Positions 17,310-26,160 of a DNA stretch of 49,557 nt are shown here, in pieces (positions within the stretch are counted from its first letter, which is position 1; the number at the start of each line of letters is the position of its first letter). The notes beneath the pieces were generated by a model, which had not been told where the DNA came from, did no database searches, and was given only the letters and a program-made list of their open reading frames with translations. This stretch comes from Lachnospiraceae bacterium (GTDB taxonomy: Bacteria > Bacillota > Clostridia > Lachnospirales > Lachnospiraceae): the NCBI GenBank assembly GCA_015056905.1, contig SVFI01000018.1:1-49557 (forward strand). Direction: 5' to 3'. Both the position numbers and the translations under genes were made by a program.

Positions 17310-19104
17310 CCGAATCGTCCTCTCCTTCAAGCTCTTCCAACAGGTTCACGCGCTCTTCATCTTCTTTTTTACGTTTTCTCTTTCGAAGAAGAACAATGAC
17401 AACGGCAATAATTGCCGCAAGAACAACAATAACAAGCGTTACAATAACAACCGTTTTGCTACTGCCGCCTTCATCTTCAACATACACCTCTTCCATCATC
17501 CCGTCATCCATGTACATACCCATGTCTCCTCCCATGGACATATCTTCCGTCACAGTAAGCGTAAGTTCCTGTTCGTAAGTCGATTTCTTACCGGCTTCAT
17601 CCTCATATTCCACAATTACTTTAATAATGTCATCTTCCACAGAAGGCGCTGCACCTGCTACAAGTGCGTCGACAGAACCGGTTCCTCCCGCCTCAATCTT
17701 GCCGAGGAAATTCTCTCCGCCCGAAACAGTGTCATCTTCAAAATAAACTTTTACATTGTATAATGTAATCTTACCCGTATTGTAGAGGCTGAACATAATG
17801 TTGGCCTCATTGCCGACCGAGATACTTGCCGGAAGAATCTCCGGAGTACTGAGTTCAAAACGTGCTTCCTGCAAAATAGGAATAGAAACATCTGCCGTCG
17901 AGCTATAGGAAGAATAATCTTCATCTTCATATTCCATACTCACGTCAATCTGGTATGGTTTCTGCGTCAAATCTGCCTTTGCCGTCATCTCTATGGAAAG
18001 ATCTACTGTCTCTCCCTTTCCGATTTTGCTGATGTATTCCGTATTGGAACCGGACGTCGGCAAAAAGGCTGCATATGTCGAATCCGCGTCCATACCTTCC
18101 GATGGTGCAGAAAGATTCACAAGCATATTGGAAACTGCCGTTCTCTGTGATGTATTCTTTAAATGAAGGGTCAAAGTAAACGTATCCCCCGCATGCACAT
18201 CCTTCGGATTCGTATCAAAACCGGTAATAATAACACGCGGCGTCGATGTTCCGCCTTCAGCTTCCACATTGCCGCTACCCGGAGCTCCGTTTACCTTTAC
18301 ATAGGTAGTGAGAGTCGCACTCTCTGCTTCCGTCCCGACATAATATAAAACGTTAAACTGCAGTTTATAATATCCGGAAAGCGCATCCGCTCTCGTCCTG
18401 AGCGTCCATGTCAACTCTCGGCGACGGTCCATATCGCTCTGTCCGTTCCCTTTCCCCGGAAGATCACGAATCGTCTGCGTATATCCGCTCGTCTCAATTT
18501 CAAACGGCCATTCACTTACAAGATTTGAGGTAACAGGTGTTACCGTAACATTGGCCAGATTGACAGCTCCCATATTCACAACCGGGAGTACCACATTTAC
18601 AACCTGCCCGTATGTAGCAACCGGTGTAATCCAGTTACCGCCCACCATGATAAAATCACTTGTAGAAGACGGTGTTGCAGGCTCATCCCCCGAGATACCG
18701 TTTCCGTCAGCATCACCGCCGGAAATCAGCGCGTCAATTGCAGATTTAGCCTCTGTAACACAATCGGAAACTCCGGATTCCGACGCAAGGCCATCTTCGT
18801 TCTTATCTCCGTTTGCCGTTCCGATTAACTCTTTATATTTTTTGACGAGGCGGTCTATTTCTTTTGCGACATCTTCCGAAACCTTAACCTTCATAATGTT
18901 CGCATAATCCGCAATCTCCTGTCTCGCCTTTTTCTTAATCTCCTGAAGGGTTTCTTCATCATCTTCCTGTGTCTTATCATCCCCGGCCCCGTCTTGCATT
19001 CCGGCAGATGTCGCGTACACGTCCAGTGTATACGACGGGAATGCTGCCAGACAAATCATCAGACTCAGGAACAGTGTCACAAGACGACTTTTGATTTTTT
19101 TCAT
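17296..19104 (-). CDS. Exported CARDB-like protein with C-terminal anchor
   Basis: 602 residues. A signal peptide (residues 1-32, RLVTLFLSLMICLAAFPSYT) is followed by an acidic linker, then two or three beta-sandwich regions of the CARDB/NEW3 kind (about 145-290, 290-420 and 420-520), recognisable by phrases such as HAGDTFTLTLHLKNTSQRT and SVGNEANIMFSLYNTGKITL. One membrane helix (about 555-577) and a basic then acidic cytoplasmic tail end the protein. Sitting between ATPase and permease in one operon, it probably acts as the extracytoplasmic partner of the exporter, perhaps as an adaptor. Function inferred from context. Confidence 0.8.
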   Translation of the reverse strand: MKKIKSRLVTLFLSLMICLAAFPSYTLDVYATSAGMQDGAGDDKTQEDDEETLQEIKKKARQEIADYANIMKVKVSEDVAKEIDRLVKKYKELIGTANGDKNEDGLASESGVSDCVTEAKSAIDALISGGDADGNGISGDEPATPSSTSDFIMVGGNWITPVATYGQVVNVVLPVVNMGAVNLANVTVTPVTSNLVSEWPFEIETSGYTQTIRDLPGKGNGQSDMDRRRELTWTLRTRADALSGYYKLQFNVLYYVGTEAESATLTTYVKVNGAPGSGNVEAEGGTSTPRVIITGFDTNPKDVHAGDTFTLTLHLKNTSQRTAVSNMLVNLSAPSEGMDADSTYAAFLPTSGSNTEYISKIGKGETVDLSIEMTAKADLTQKPYQIDVSMEYEDEDYSSYSSTADVSIPILQEARFELSTPEILPASISVGNEANIMFSLYNTGKITLYNVKVYFEDDTVSGGENFLGKIEAGGTGSVDALVAGAAPSVEDDIIKVIVEYEDEAGKKSTYEQELTLTVTEDMSMGGDMGMYMDDGMMEEVYVEDEGGSSKTVVIVTLVIVVLAAIIAVVIVLLRKRKRKKEDEERVNLLEELEGEDDSDEIS

Positions 19105-19119
19105 AATTTAAATCCTCCT

Positions 19120-19845
19120 TTAACTTTCCGCGCTATCCGGCACAGAAGCTGCGTTTGCTTCGCTACCGTTTTCTATACTCACTATCTTGCCGTCGCTGAT
19201 TCGGAAAATCCGATCCGCGAACGAAGCAAGGTGGTCATCATGCGTTACCATAACAAGTGTTTGGTTTTTCTCGCGGATAATCTTCTTAATCAGTGACATA
19301 ACTTCCGCCGATGTTTTGGAATCTAGATTTCCTGTCGGCTCGTCCGCAAAAATAATCTCCGGCTGCACGACAAGGGCTCTTGCAATTCCCACTCTCTGCT
19401 GCTGTCCTCCGGACATCTGTGTCGGCTTATGATTCTTGTGTTTTGACAACCCTACCAGTTCTAACACTTCCTCCGCCTTCTTGATCCTTTTCTCTTTCGA
19501 CATGCCCTGGAACGTCAAAGGCATTGCGACATTTTCGATTGCATTCATCGCCGGCAAAAGGTTAAAAGACTGGAAGATAAAACCGATATGCTCCCTCCGA
19601 AACTTAACAAGCTCGTTCTCGTTCTTGGTTTCCATATGCTCGCCTGCGATTACAATTTCGCCCTTCGTCGGTTTCTCAAGTCCTGCCAGCATGTTCAGCA
19701 ACGTTGATTTTCCGGAGCCCGAAGTTCCTACAATCGCACAGAACTCACCTTTTTCAATTGTAAAACTGACACCGTTGAGGGCGCGCACCTTACTCTCACC
19801 GACTTTGTATATCTTGTAGAGGTCTTCCACTTTAATTACTGACAA
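19120..19845 (-). CDS. ABC ATP-binding protein, LolD/MacB family
   Basis: A 241-residue ATPase of the LolD/FtsE/MacB group. Walker A is GTSGSGKST, Q-loop region FIFQSFNLLPAMNAIENV, signature MSGGQQQRV, Walker B IIFADEPTGNLD, and the switch histidine lies in VTHDDHLAS. The best start is a TTG at 19845, which has GGAG 8 bases upstream and gives the family-typical MSVIKVEDLYKIYK. First gene of the three-gene exporter operon. A convincing promoter was not found in the AT-rich region upstream. Confidence 0.92.
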   Translation of the reverse strand: MSVIKVEDLYKIYKVGESKVRALNGVSFTIEKGEFCAIVGTSGSGKSTLLNMLAGLEKPTKGEIVIAGEHMETKNENELVKFRREHIGFIFQSFNLLPAMNAIENVAMPLTFQGMSKEKRIKKAEEVLELVGLSKHKNHKPTQMSGGQQQRVGIARALVVQPEIIFADEPTGNLDSKTSAEVMSLIKKIIREKNQTLVMVTHDDHLASFADRIFRISDGKIVSIENGSEANAASVPDSAES

Positions 19846-20097
19846 TGTTATCTCTCCGTTTCTTATACATATAGTATAAACACATATACGTCTAACATTT
19901 TAACACAATATATCTATAAATGAAATAGACATGTAAAATTACGCTCGTAATTTTATCAGTTTAATTTCGTTTCTTTGAGTTGACATAAGCATCAACTTTT
20001 TCATTATCTCCTTGCAGGATTTGTTGCAAATCTGCCGATGACATGCGTGTACTTTTGCAATCTTATATTTGTAAAGAAATCCCCAATTTCCACATAG

Positions 20098-20106
20098 TTA
20101 TCCACA
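20098..20106 (+). promoter_or_regulatory. DnaA-type box
   Basis: TTATCCACA, a perfect match to the DnaA-box consensus TTATNCACA. It lies in the gene-free region upstream of nfo, and a second identical box lies 155 bp downstream in the same orientation. Confidence 0.45.
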
Positions 20107-20252
20107 TCAGACATTTGTGTCATTTTTATGTTTTGCTGTTTAAAATTGCAAAAACTGCCTGTCATATTCTATTTTTCGCCCTTTTTTGACCGGTTTACGT
20201 TCTAATAAATAACATTTTCTTTTTTCTCATTTATGTGAACCATATTTTTGAC

Positions 20253-20261
20253 TTATCCACA
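20253..20261 (+). promoter_or_regulatory. DnaA-type box
   Basis: A second perfect TTATCCACA, about 31 bp upstream of the nfo -35 element. Confidence 0.45.
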
Positions 20262-20291
20262 TATGTATTCTACGTTTTTCCTCTGTACTTT

Positions 20292-20320
20292 TTGTTGTTT
20301 CTCATGTATACTTATATAAG
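20292..20320 (+). promoter_or_regulatory. nfo promoter
   Basis: TTGTTG (20292-20297), 17 bp, TATAAG (20315-20320), 45 bp upstream of the nfo start, which has an AAGGAG ribosome site. Confidence 0.55.
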
Positions 20321-20365
20321 AACTGTTGTTATTTTATATTTTAAAGCAAAAAGGAGTTTTGTGCG

Positions 20366-21238
20366 ATGCGAATCGGATCTCATGTCGGCATGAGCGGCAA
20401 AGAAATGTTCTTAAATTCTGCCATGGAAGCTTTTTCCTACGGTGCAAATACTTTCATGGTTTACACAGGTGCCCCTCAGAATACCCGCCGGAAAGATATT
20501 AATGAATTAAATATTGATGCAGGTTGGAATTTTATGAAGCAACATGATATTGATGATATTATCATTCATGCGCCTTATATTATCAATCTTGCCAATACGG
20601 TGAAACCGGAAATCTTTGAGCTTGCAACAGAGTTCCTTTCACTTGAACTGGAACGCTCCGCTGCTATGAAAAGTCATACACTTGTGCTTCATCCCGGTTC
20701 CCATGTCGGCGCAGGAAGCGAGGCCGGTATCCGTCAGATTATCCGCGGTATCAATGAAGTCCTGACCGCAGATACCACCTGTAACATCGCTCTGGAAACC
20801 ATGGCAGGGAAAGGTTCCGAAATCGGATATACCTTTGAAGAACTTGCCCGCATTATGGATGGCGTCACATATAATGAAAAGCTACGCATCTGTTTTGACA
20901 CCTGCCACGTACATGACAGTGGCTACGATATTGTAAACAACCTTGACGATGTGCTGGAGCAATTCGATCGCATCATCGGCAAAGAACGTATCGCCGTTTT
21001 TCATATCAATGACAGCAAAAATCCTTGCGGCGGGCGCAAAGACAGACATGAGAATATTGGCAAAGGTCACATTGGTGCCCGGGCGCTTCTGCGCGTTGTA
21101 CATCATCCGGATTTTACCCATATTCCTAAAATATTAGAGACGCCTTATATTCCGGACCCTGTAAATCCGAAACATAAAAGCGCCCCTTATAAAGATGAAA
21201 TATCATTTTTACGCCAGAATCGTCCGACGGACGACTGA
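20366..21238 (+). CDS. nfo: Endonuclease IV (AP endonuclease)
   Basis: Endonuclease IV cuts the backbone 5' of abasic sites in base-excision repair, using three zinc ions. The 290-residue TIM-barrel protein shows the family starts and metal ligands: IGSHVGMSG near the N-terminus, [62 protein letters not shown] and the GHIG motif. AAAAAGGAG lies 12 bases before the ATG. Its 3' end overlaps the convergent helicase gene by 52 bp. Together with that helicase and addAB it makes this stretch rich in DNA-repair functions. Confidence 0.96.
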   Translation: MRIGSHVGMSGKEMFLNSAMEAFSYGANTFMVYTGAPQNTRRKDINELNIDAGWNFMKQHDIDDIIIHAPYIINLANTVKPEIFELATEFLSLELERSAAMKSHTLVLHPGSHVGAGSEAGIRQIIRGINEVLTADTTCNIALETMAGKGSEIGYTFEELARIMDGVTYNEKLRICFDTCHVHDSGYDIVNNLDDVLEQFDRIIGKERIAVFHINDSKNPCGGRKDRHENIGKGHIGARALLRVVHHPDFTHIPKILETPYIPDPVNPKHKSAPYKDEISFLRQNRPTDD

Positions 21239-23598
21239 CACTGCTCCATTGTTACAACTTCCAAATGTTCCCATTCGCGTGGGAACATTTTTTGATATAC
21301 AGGAAGCTCAAAACGGTCATCCAAAAGTGCCACCACACCTCTGTCGTCCACCGTGCGGATAACTCGCCCTGCTGCCTGCAGCACTTTGTTCATCCCCGGA
21401 TAGCGGTACGCATAGTCAAACCCGTTTTTTCCCTGCTTATCAAAGTAATTCATCAGAAGCTCCCGCTCTCTGCCAACCTGCGGAAGACCGGTACCGACGA
21501 TGATGGCCCCAATCAGAGCCTCCCCTTTCAAGTCAATTCCCTCCGAGAAAATTCCGCCGAGCACACAAAAACCGAGAATCGTCTTGCTCTCCACCTCAAT
21601 TTCCATGCAGACCTTGCCCGACAAATCCGGTACCAGAGCATTCTCCTCTGTTTTAAACCTGCCCAAAAACCGTTCTCTTGCTGCTTCGTCCATGTAATCC
21701 GTCTGCACAAGACATTCCACTTTCGTCTCGTCATAAAAATAAGTCAGATAGGCGTCATACACCTCCGTCAAAAACTGATGTGACGGGCAAAATACCATGT
21801 AATTTCCATTTTTTTGGCTTACCACAGAATGGATATAGGATGCAATATTACGATATTCCACCATATTTCTGCGTGTATAGCGGCTCGTGACATCTTTTCC
21901 TATGACCAGATGAAGCTGCTCCGGCGAGAAAGCAGTTCTCGCATATACCTCAAAATCTTCCTCTGTCCCTCCGAGCAACTGTTTGTAGTACTGAATCGGC
22001 AAAAAAGTCGCCGAAAACAAAACCGACGCAATTCCCCGGTCCATACATTCCCGAAGCCGCTCCGACGGGTCGACACAGAACTGGCGGATACAAAAACTCC
22101 CATCCTCCTGCATCTTCGTGTAAGTAATATAATTTTCATCCAAGCGTTCATTGACATCCAGATAACGTCCCGCCTGAAAGTAGAAGTCCAAAATTTCTTT
22201 GCGCACCGGACAATCTTCATGTTCTTCCAGATAAGTATTGATGGCACTGTGGAGTCTGGAAAGTGCGAGTGCAAAAGCACCTGTCTGCTCCGGCAAATCA
22301 TTTTCATCATGTTGCTTTTTTAAAGAAAGCAGTTCTTTGTTGCATCTCTCAATATATTTTTCCAATCCCGTATGATATGGTTTGACAAGTTTTTTCAGTG
22401 CAAGAACATCTTCCTTTACCATCTGCGCACTATACATCTCCCTGCCACGCTCCACGAGATTGTGCGCCTCATCAATCAGAAACAAATACGGTCCCTTGAT
22501 ACCTTCCGTAAAATAGCGTTTTAAATATACATACGGGTCAAAGAGATAATTGTAATCACAAATAACCGCATCCGAGAACAGACTCATGTCCAGAGACATC
22601 TCGAACGGACACACCTCATGGGCGAGCGCATACTCTGCTATTTTCGTCCTGTCGAAACACTCTTCGTGGGTAAGCATATCAAAAATAGCATCGTTCACTC
22701 TTCCGAAATGTCCTTTGGCATATGGACAATGCTCCGGATTGCACTCCATCTCCTCCAGCGGACATATCTTTTCCTTCGCCGTCAAGGTCACGGTCTTGTA
22801 GCGAAGTCCTTTTTTCCGAAGAAGCGAAAAAGCCTCCTCCGCCACAGTCCTGGTAATTGTCTTTGCCGTCAGGTAAAAAATTTTATCTGCCTTCTCCTCC
22901 CCGACTGCCTTCACAGCCGGAAACACGGTAGAAATCGTCTTTCCGACACCGGTCGGAGCCTGAATAAAAAGTTTCTTTTTGTGACAGATTGTCTGATACA
23001 CATGCCCTGCCAGTTCTTTTTGTCCTTCCCGGTAAGCAAACGGAAACTCCAGATTCCGGATACTCTCTTTGCGAATCTTTTTCCACTCATACTCAAAGTC
23101 AGCCCACTTTCGGTATTCATTCATCAGACCGTCAAAAAACTCTCTCAGCTGCACCATCGTGTATTTGTTCTGAAAATATTTCACTTCCTCGGTATCGATA
23201 TTGCAATATGTCATTCTGACATCCACCTGGCGAAGTTCTTCCATACACGCGACGAAATAGGCATAGCACATCGCCTGCGCCAGATGCACCGGAGCAGGCT
23301 CCGTAATATATTTTAAATCACGGTACGTCCCTTTGATTTCGTCTACAATAACAAGATTATTCCTATGAATAATGCCATCCGCACGCCCTTCCACCTGAAT
23401 GACATAGTTGTCATAATCCACCCGGAATTTCAGAGGAACTTCCGCTTCATATTCAATTCCCATGCGTTTCTGAATCATACGGTGGATGCGACCGCCTTCC
23501 TGCATGGCATCGGTTTGGGCCTTTGCCATGCGATTGTCGATATCGCCTTCGCGCAGTATAAATTCCACCAGATTTCGAACAGACACTTGAATGGTCAT
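21187..23598 (-). CDS. PD-(D/E)XK nuclease - XPD/DinG helicase fusion
   Basis: An 803-residue DNA repair or recombination enzyme. Residues about 1-170 are a PD-(D/E)XK nuclease domain: GRIHR near 36-40, D74 in EGRADG, then E87-I-K89 in VDEIKG. Residues 185-803 are an SF2 XPD/DinG helicase: Walker A APTGVGKT (214-221), four cysteines in an iron-sulphur pattern (C279, C286, C291, C330), DEAH at 376-379, and C-terminal motif [11 protein letters not shown]. Nuclease plus Fe-S helicase in one chain suggests processing of branched or damaged DNA. It starts 4 bp after the HAD-CPBP gene and its tail overlaps nfo. Confidence 0.9.
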   Translation of the reverse strand: MTIQVSVRNLVEFILREGDIDNRMAKAQTDAMQEGGRIHRMIQKRMGIEYEAEVPLKFRVDYDNYVIQVEGRADGIIHRNNLVIVDEIKGTYRDLKYITEPAPVHLAQAMCYAYFVACMEELRQVDVRMTYCNIDTEEVKYFQNKYTMVQLREFFDGLMNEYRKWADFEYEWKKIRKESIRNLEFPFAYREGQKELAGHVYQTICHKKKLFIQAPTGVGKTISTVFPAVKAVGEEKADKIFYLTAKTITRTVAEEAFSLLRKKGLRYKTVTLTAKEKICPLEEMECNPEHCPYAKGHFGRVNDAIFDMLTHEECFDRTKIAEYALAHEVCPFEMSLDMSLFSDAVICDYNYLFDPYVYLKRYFTEGIKGPYLFLIDEAHNLVERGREMYSAQMVKEDVLALKKLVKPYHTGLEKYIERCNKELLSLKKQHDENDLPEQTGAFALALSRLHSAINTYLEEHEDCPVRKEILDFYFQAGRYLDVNERLDENYITYTKMQEDGSFCIRQFCVDPSERLRECMDRGIASVLFSATFLPIQYYKQLLGGTEEDFEVYARTAFSPEQLHLVIGKDVTSRYTRRNMVEYRNIASYIHSVVSQKNGNYMVFCPSHQFLTEVYDAYLTYFYDETKVECLVQTDYMDEAARERFLGRFKTEENALVPDLSGKVCMEIEVESKTILGFCVLGGIFSEGIDLKGEALIGAIIVGTGLPQVGRERELLMNYFDKQGKNGFDYAYRYPGMNKVLQAAGRVIRTVDDRGVVALLDDRFELPVYQKMFPREWEHLEVVTMEQCQSSVGRFWRKNDISSL

Positions 23599-23602
23599 TT
23601 CT

Positions 23603-25090
23603 CTATCTCCGTTTCATTTTCCTCTGAAAACATGTTATATACCAGCAACTGATTCCCGCCGCCACCGCCAAAAGTGCCACAGCATATAAAATCGGGGCGT
23701 TCCCCTTCGCAAACACACTTCCCTTTGACAGGATATACACCACCACATTGGCGCTGCAGTGAAACAGTACAGGTGCCATAAGCAATCGTCCGTAATGTTC
23801 ATAAATCATGGAGATTACCATGCCCATAATAAGCGCATAAATCATCTGTACGACATTTCCGTGATAGCATCCGAAAATCAGTCCGCTCAAAAATATCGTA
23901 ACCGGTACCGGAAAATACTTTCGGATACGATTATAAATAACCCCTCGGAAAATCAGTTCTTCCGTAAACGGAGTGAGAACCCCGTAGATAACCAATCCGA
24001 CCGCAAGCGGAACAGAGTACTGTGTTCCTGCCACCTGCTCATATCCGGCAGACATACTGGCAATCCTGAAATGGGCCACAACCATGTTCAGACCAAGCCC
24101 CAGTGCTACCGCGTAAGCAATGACTAACACACTGTCTCTTTTCAAAAGTTTCCGGTGGCGCCGCGTGATAACCTCAGAAATATCTCCGTCATAACTACGC
24201 TTATAAAGCCCCGCAAGAACCGGCCATGTCGCAACCGCCGTTGCTGCGTTCAGCCATACCGAAAGCTGCCTCTCATCCTCCGCAAACGACGGAACATATC
24301 GCCCAACCACAAGATACAGCACGTTGTAGACCAAAAGTTCCACCGCCCAAAAAATAAGAAGAGGTAATAATATCTCAAATGTCTTAGAAAACGCATTTTT
24401 GCTTCTGTACCGAATATAGGACTTTTCGCCGGTAATAATCTCCGTCAGTTCTTCCACACCATCTGCCATATACGTGGGATTGCACTGCTCCAGCTCACCC
24501 TCCGGTGCGTAGCCGTAGCTAACCGCTGCGCTCGCGATGCCAAGCTGCTGTGCCGACTCCACATCAAACTTCCTATCCCCGACCATCAGTGCCTTTTCCG
24601 CTTTAAAACGTCTGCCGGCTTTTTTCTTAAGCTGCCCGAGCGCTTCTGTCAGCACTTCGATCTTCGTATCACGCGTTCCGTCTTTTTCGCTTCCGACAAT
24701 GACGGTAAAACAATCCTCAATTTCAAAATTTTTTAGCACTGTATGCACGAACTCCTGCGGTTTACTTGAAGCAATCGCCAGCATTACTCCTCTATCCTTC
24801 AGTTCGCGGAGCATCCTGCTTACGCCCGGATATATTTTGTTTTCCGTAATTCCGATGGTCTCAAAACGTTCGCGGAACACCTTGACCGCACGTTCTGTAT
24901 CCTCTCCGTCAATTCCGTAAAAGTCACGAAAACTGTCGCGCAGAGGCGGTCCGATAAACGGCTCCAGATTGTCCAAATTTTTTTCTTCTATTCCAAAACT
25001 TTTCAGCGCATGCTGCACACATTTTGTAATACCCTCTTTCGGATCTGTGAGAGTTCCGTCCAAGTCAAATAACACGTATTGGTAATTCAT
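23603..25090 (-). CDS. HAD phosphatase - CPBP intramembrane protease fusion
   Basis: 495 residues, start at 25090 with GGGAG upstream; the open frame extends further but into the promoter. Residues 1-220 are a HAD phosphatase of the phosphoglycolate-phosphatase type: nucleophile D9 and D11 in FDLDGTL, S108-S109/K110, and GDRKFD at 171-176. Residues about 232-485 form seven or eight membrane helices of a CPBP (Abi) protease/prenyl endopeptidase: EE at 377-378 with R382, H410 in CYHGN, and H444/N448. Joining a soluble phosphatase to a membrane protease in one chain is unusual. No stop or frameshift lies between the parts, so it reads as a genuine fusion. Role unknown. Confidence 0.88.
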   Translation of the reverse strand: MNYQYVLFDLDGTLTDPKEGITKCVQHALKSFGIEEKNLDNLEPFIGPPLRDSFRDFYGIDGEDTERAVKVFRERFETIGITENKIYPGVSRMLRELKDRGVMLAIASSKPQEFVHTVLKNFEIEDCFTVIVGSEKDGTRDTKIEVLTEALGQLKKKAGRRFKAEKALMVGDRKFDVESAQQLGIASAAVSYGYAPEGELEQCNPTYMADGVEELTEIITGEKSYIRYRSKNAFSKTFEILLPLLIFWAVELLVYNVLYLVVGRYVPSFAEDERQLSVWLNAATAVATWPVLAGLYKRSYDGDISEVITRRHRKLLKRDSVLVIAYAVALGLGLNMVVAHFRIASMSAGYEQVAGTQYSVPLAVGLVIYGVLTPFTEELIFRGVIYNRIRKYFPVPVTIFLSGLIFGCYHGNVVQMIYALIMGMVISMIYEHYGRLLMAPVLFHCSANVVVYILSKGSVFAKGNAPILYAVALLAVAAGISCWYITCFQRKMKRR

Positions 25091-25144
25091 ATACTTTCTC
25101 CCATTGTCACTTTGCACCTGTTCCAAGTATACAACTTTTTTTGC

Positions 25145-25173
25145 TTGACGAAAAGGCGAAAAGCATATATAGT
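25145..25173 (+). promoter_or_regulatory. Promoter of the TPP-controlled thiT gene
   Basis: TTGACG (25145-25150), 17 bp, TATAGT (25168-25173); transcription would start about 13 bp before the riboswitch core. Confidence 0.75.
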
Positions 25174-25192
25174 AAAATCGTTTCAACCAAAT

Positions 25193-25285
25193 AAACGCTA
25201 GGGGAGCTAAAGGCTGAGATTGAATGCCCATCCGCATTCTGACCCTCACTACTTGATCGGGTTAATACCCGCGTAAGGAAGCATG
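25193..25285 (+). promoter_or_regulatory. TPP (THI-box) riboswitch
   Basis: The conserved elements appear in order: CTAGGGGAGC, the GGCTGAGATTG pyrimidine-sensor bulge, GACCCTCACTACTTGATC, and GGGTTAATACCCGCGTAAGGAAGC. It binds thiamine pyrophosphate and lies directly upstream of a thiamine transporter. A 9-bp stem (GATAAACGA 25286-25294 with TCGTTTATC 25316-25324) and a ribosome-site hairpin follow as expression platform. Confidence 0.96.
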
Positions 25286-25333
25286 GATAAACGAACAAAC
25301 AACGCGCGCATGATGTCGTTTATCAACCACTCC

Positions 25334-25353
25334 CCTCCTAATCACAAAGGAGG
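25334..25353 (+). promoter_or_regulatory. Ribosome-site sequestering hairpin of thiT
   Basis: CCTCCT (25334-25339) pairs with AGGAGG (25348-25353), the ribosome site of thiT, followed by seven T and the ATG. The same structure could block translation and also act as a short intrinsic terminator when TPP is bound. Confidence 0.7.
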
Positions 25354-25361
25354 ATTTTTTT

Positions 25362-26036
25362 ATGTCAAAATTCATTTTAACCGAGGACGGTTACTTCGCC
25401 CTTACCCAGGCAGGCTATGTTGCACTTGCCATACTCATTCTGATTGCAATGTTGCTGACGGCTTTTGTTGCAGATAAAAAACAAAACACAAAGAAAATCA
25501 ATGCCCGCCAGCTTGCATTTTCAGGCATCGCGTTGGCACTTGCCTTCATTACCTCTTACATCAAATACGAAATGCCTATGGGCGGTTCCGTCACACTGTT
25601 CAGCATGTTCTTCATCTGTTACATTGGATATCTGTTCGGAATTAAAGTCGGAATTCTGACTGCATTTTCTTACAGTATTCTTCAGTTTATCCAGAGCGGC
25701 GGCAGCTATTTCCTGACACCGTTCCAGACATGCTGCGACTACTTTTTTGCCTTCACGGCACTCGGTATTGCCGGTCTGTGGTATCAGAAAAAACACGGAC
25801 TTACCATCGGCTACATTGTCGCCTGTCTGCTCCGTGGACTTTTCCATACCATCGGCGGATATATGTACTGGATGGACTATATGCCTGAAAGCTTTCCGGC
25901 GTCGCTTACCGCTGTCTATCCGATTGTCTACAACTACAGTTACATCCTGATTGAAATGGCCATCACTTTGGTTATCATTAATTTACCGCCGGTCAAAAAA
26001 GCACTGGATAAAACCAAGCAGTTTCACGCAAACTAA
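25362..26036 (+). CDS. thiT: Thiamine transporter S-component ThiT
   Basis: A 224-residue membrane protein: one extra N-terminal helix (about residues 18-38) and then the six-helix ThiT/YuaJ S-component of an energy-coupling-factor (ECF) transporter. The family fingerprint YEMPMGGSVTLFSMFF is clear, as are the YSILQFIQSGG and QTCCDYFFAF regions around the thiamine pocket. S-components need an EcfAA'T energising module, not encoded here, presumably supplied elsewhere. The TPP riboswitch upstream confirms the substrate. The AAGGAGG site is perfectly spaced. Monocistronic. Confidence 0.95.
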   Translation: MSKFILTEDGYFALTQAGYVALAILILIAMLLTAFVADKKQNTKKINARQLAFSGIALALAFITSYIKYEMPMGGSVTLFSMFFICYIGYLFGIKVGILTAFSYSILQFIQSGGSYFLTPFQTCCDYFFAFTALGIAGLWYQKKHGLTIGYIVACLLRGLFHTIGGYMYWMDYMPESFPASLTAVYPIVYNYSYILIEMAITLVIINLPPVKKALDKTKQFHAN

Positions 26037-26051
26037 TCTCGATTCTCACAA

Positions 26052-26080
26052 TTTACACTTATTGACGTGTATGTTATAAT
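26052..26080 (+). promoter_or_regulatory. Promoter of the pyruvyltransferase-glycosyltransferase pair
   Basis: TTTACA (26052-26057), 17 bp, TATAAT (26075-26080). A hairpin begins only about 3 bp after the predicted transcript start. Confidence 0.65.
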
Positions 26081-26088
26081 TGCACTAT

Positions 26089-26122
26089 AGAATAGCCTGA
26101 TAATTTATCAGGCTATTCTTTT
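26089..26122 (+). terminator. Long hairpin after thiT
   Basis: 15-bp complementary arms (AGAATAGCCTGATAA / TTATCAGGCTATTCT) followed by TTTTAC. It works as the thiT terminator, yet it lies inside the leader made by the promoter just upstream, so it may also attenuate the next operon or protect its 5' end. Confidence 0.75.
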
Positions 26123-26160
26123 ACCTAAAATCATGAAACTGACAAAGAATCGGACACTTT

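Larger units (their letters stand above)
19846..20365. other. 520-bp gene-free AT-rich region
   Basis: Divergent spacer between the exporter operon (minus) and nfo (plus). It holds no ORF with a ribosome site. Seen: a perfect 8-bp hairpin AAAATTAC-GCTC-GTAATTTT (19936-19955); a smaller stem AGTTGA/TCAACT followed by TTTTT (19979-20002), whose left arm also contains a TTGACA; two perfect DnaA-type TTATCCACA boxes; and the nfo promoter. The hairpins could bound an unannotated small RNA, but I cannot define its ends. Confidence 0.6.

Noticed and set aside
19846-20365. Chromosomal origin oriC
   Set aside because: Only two DnaA boxes, no box cluster, and neighbouring genes are not those of Firmicute origins.
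21187-23598. Cas4-like reading of the nuclease domain
   Set aside because: The PD-(D/E)XK motif is shared by many repair nucleases; no CRISPR array or other cas gene is present, and the Fe-S cysteines belong to the helicase part.
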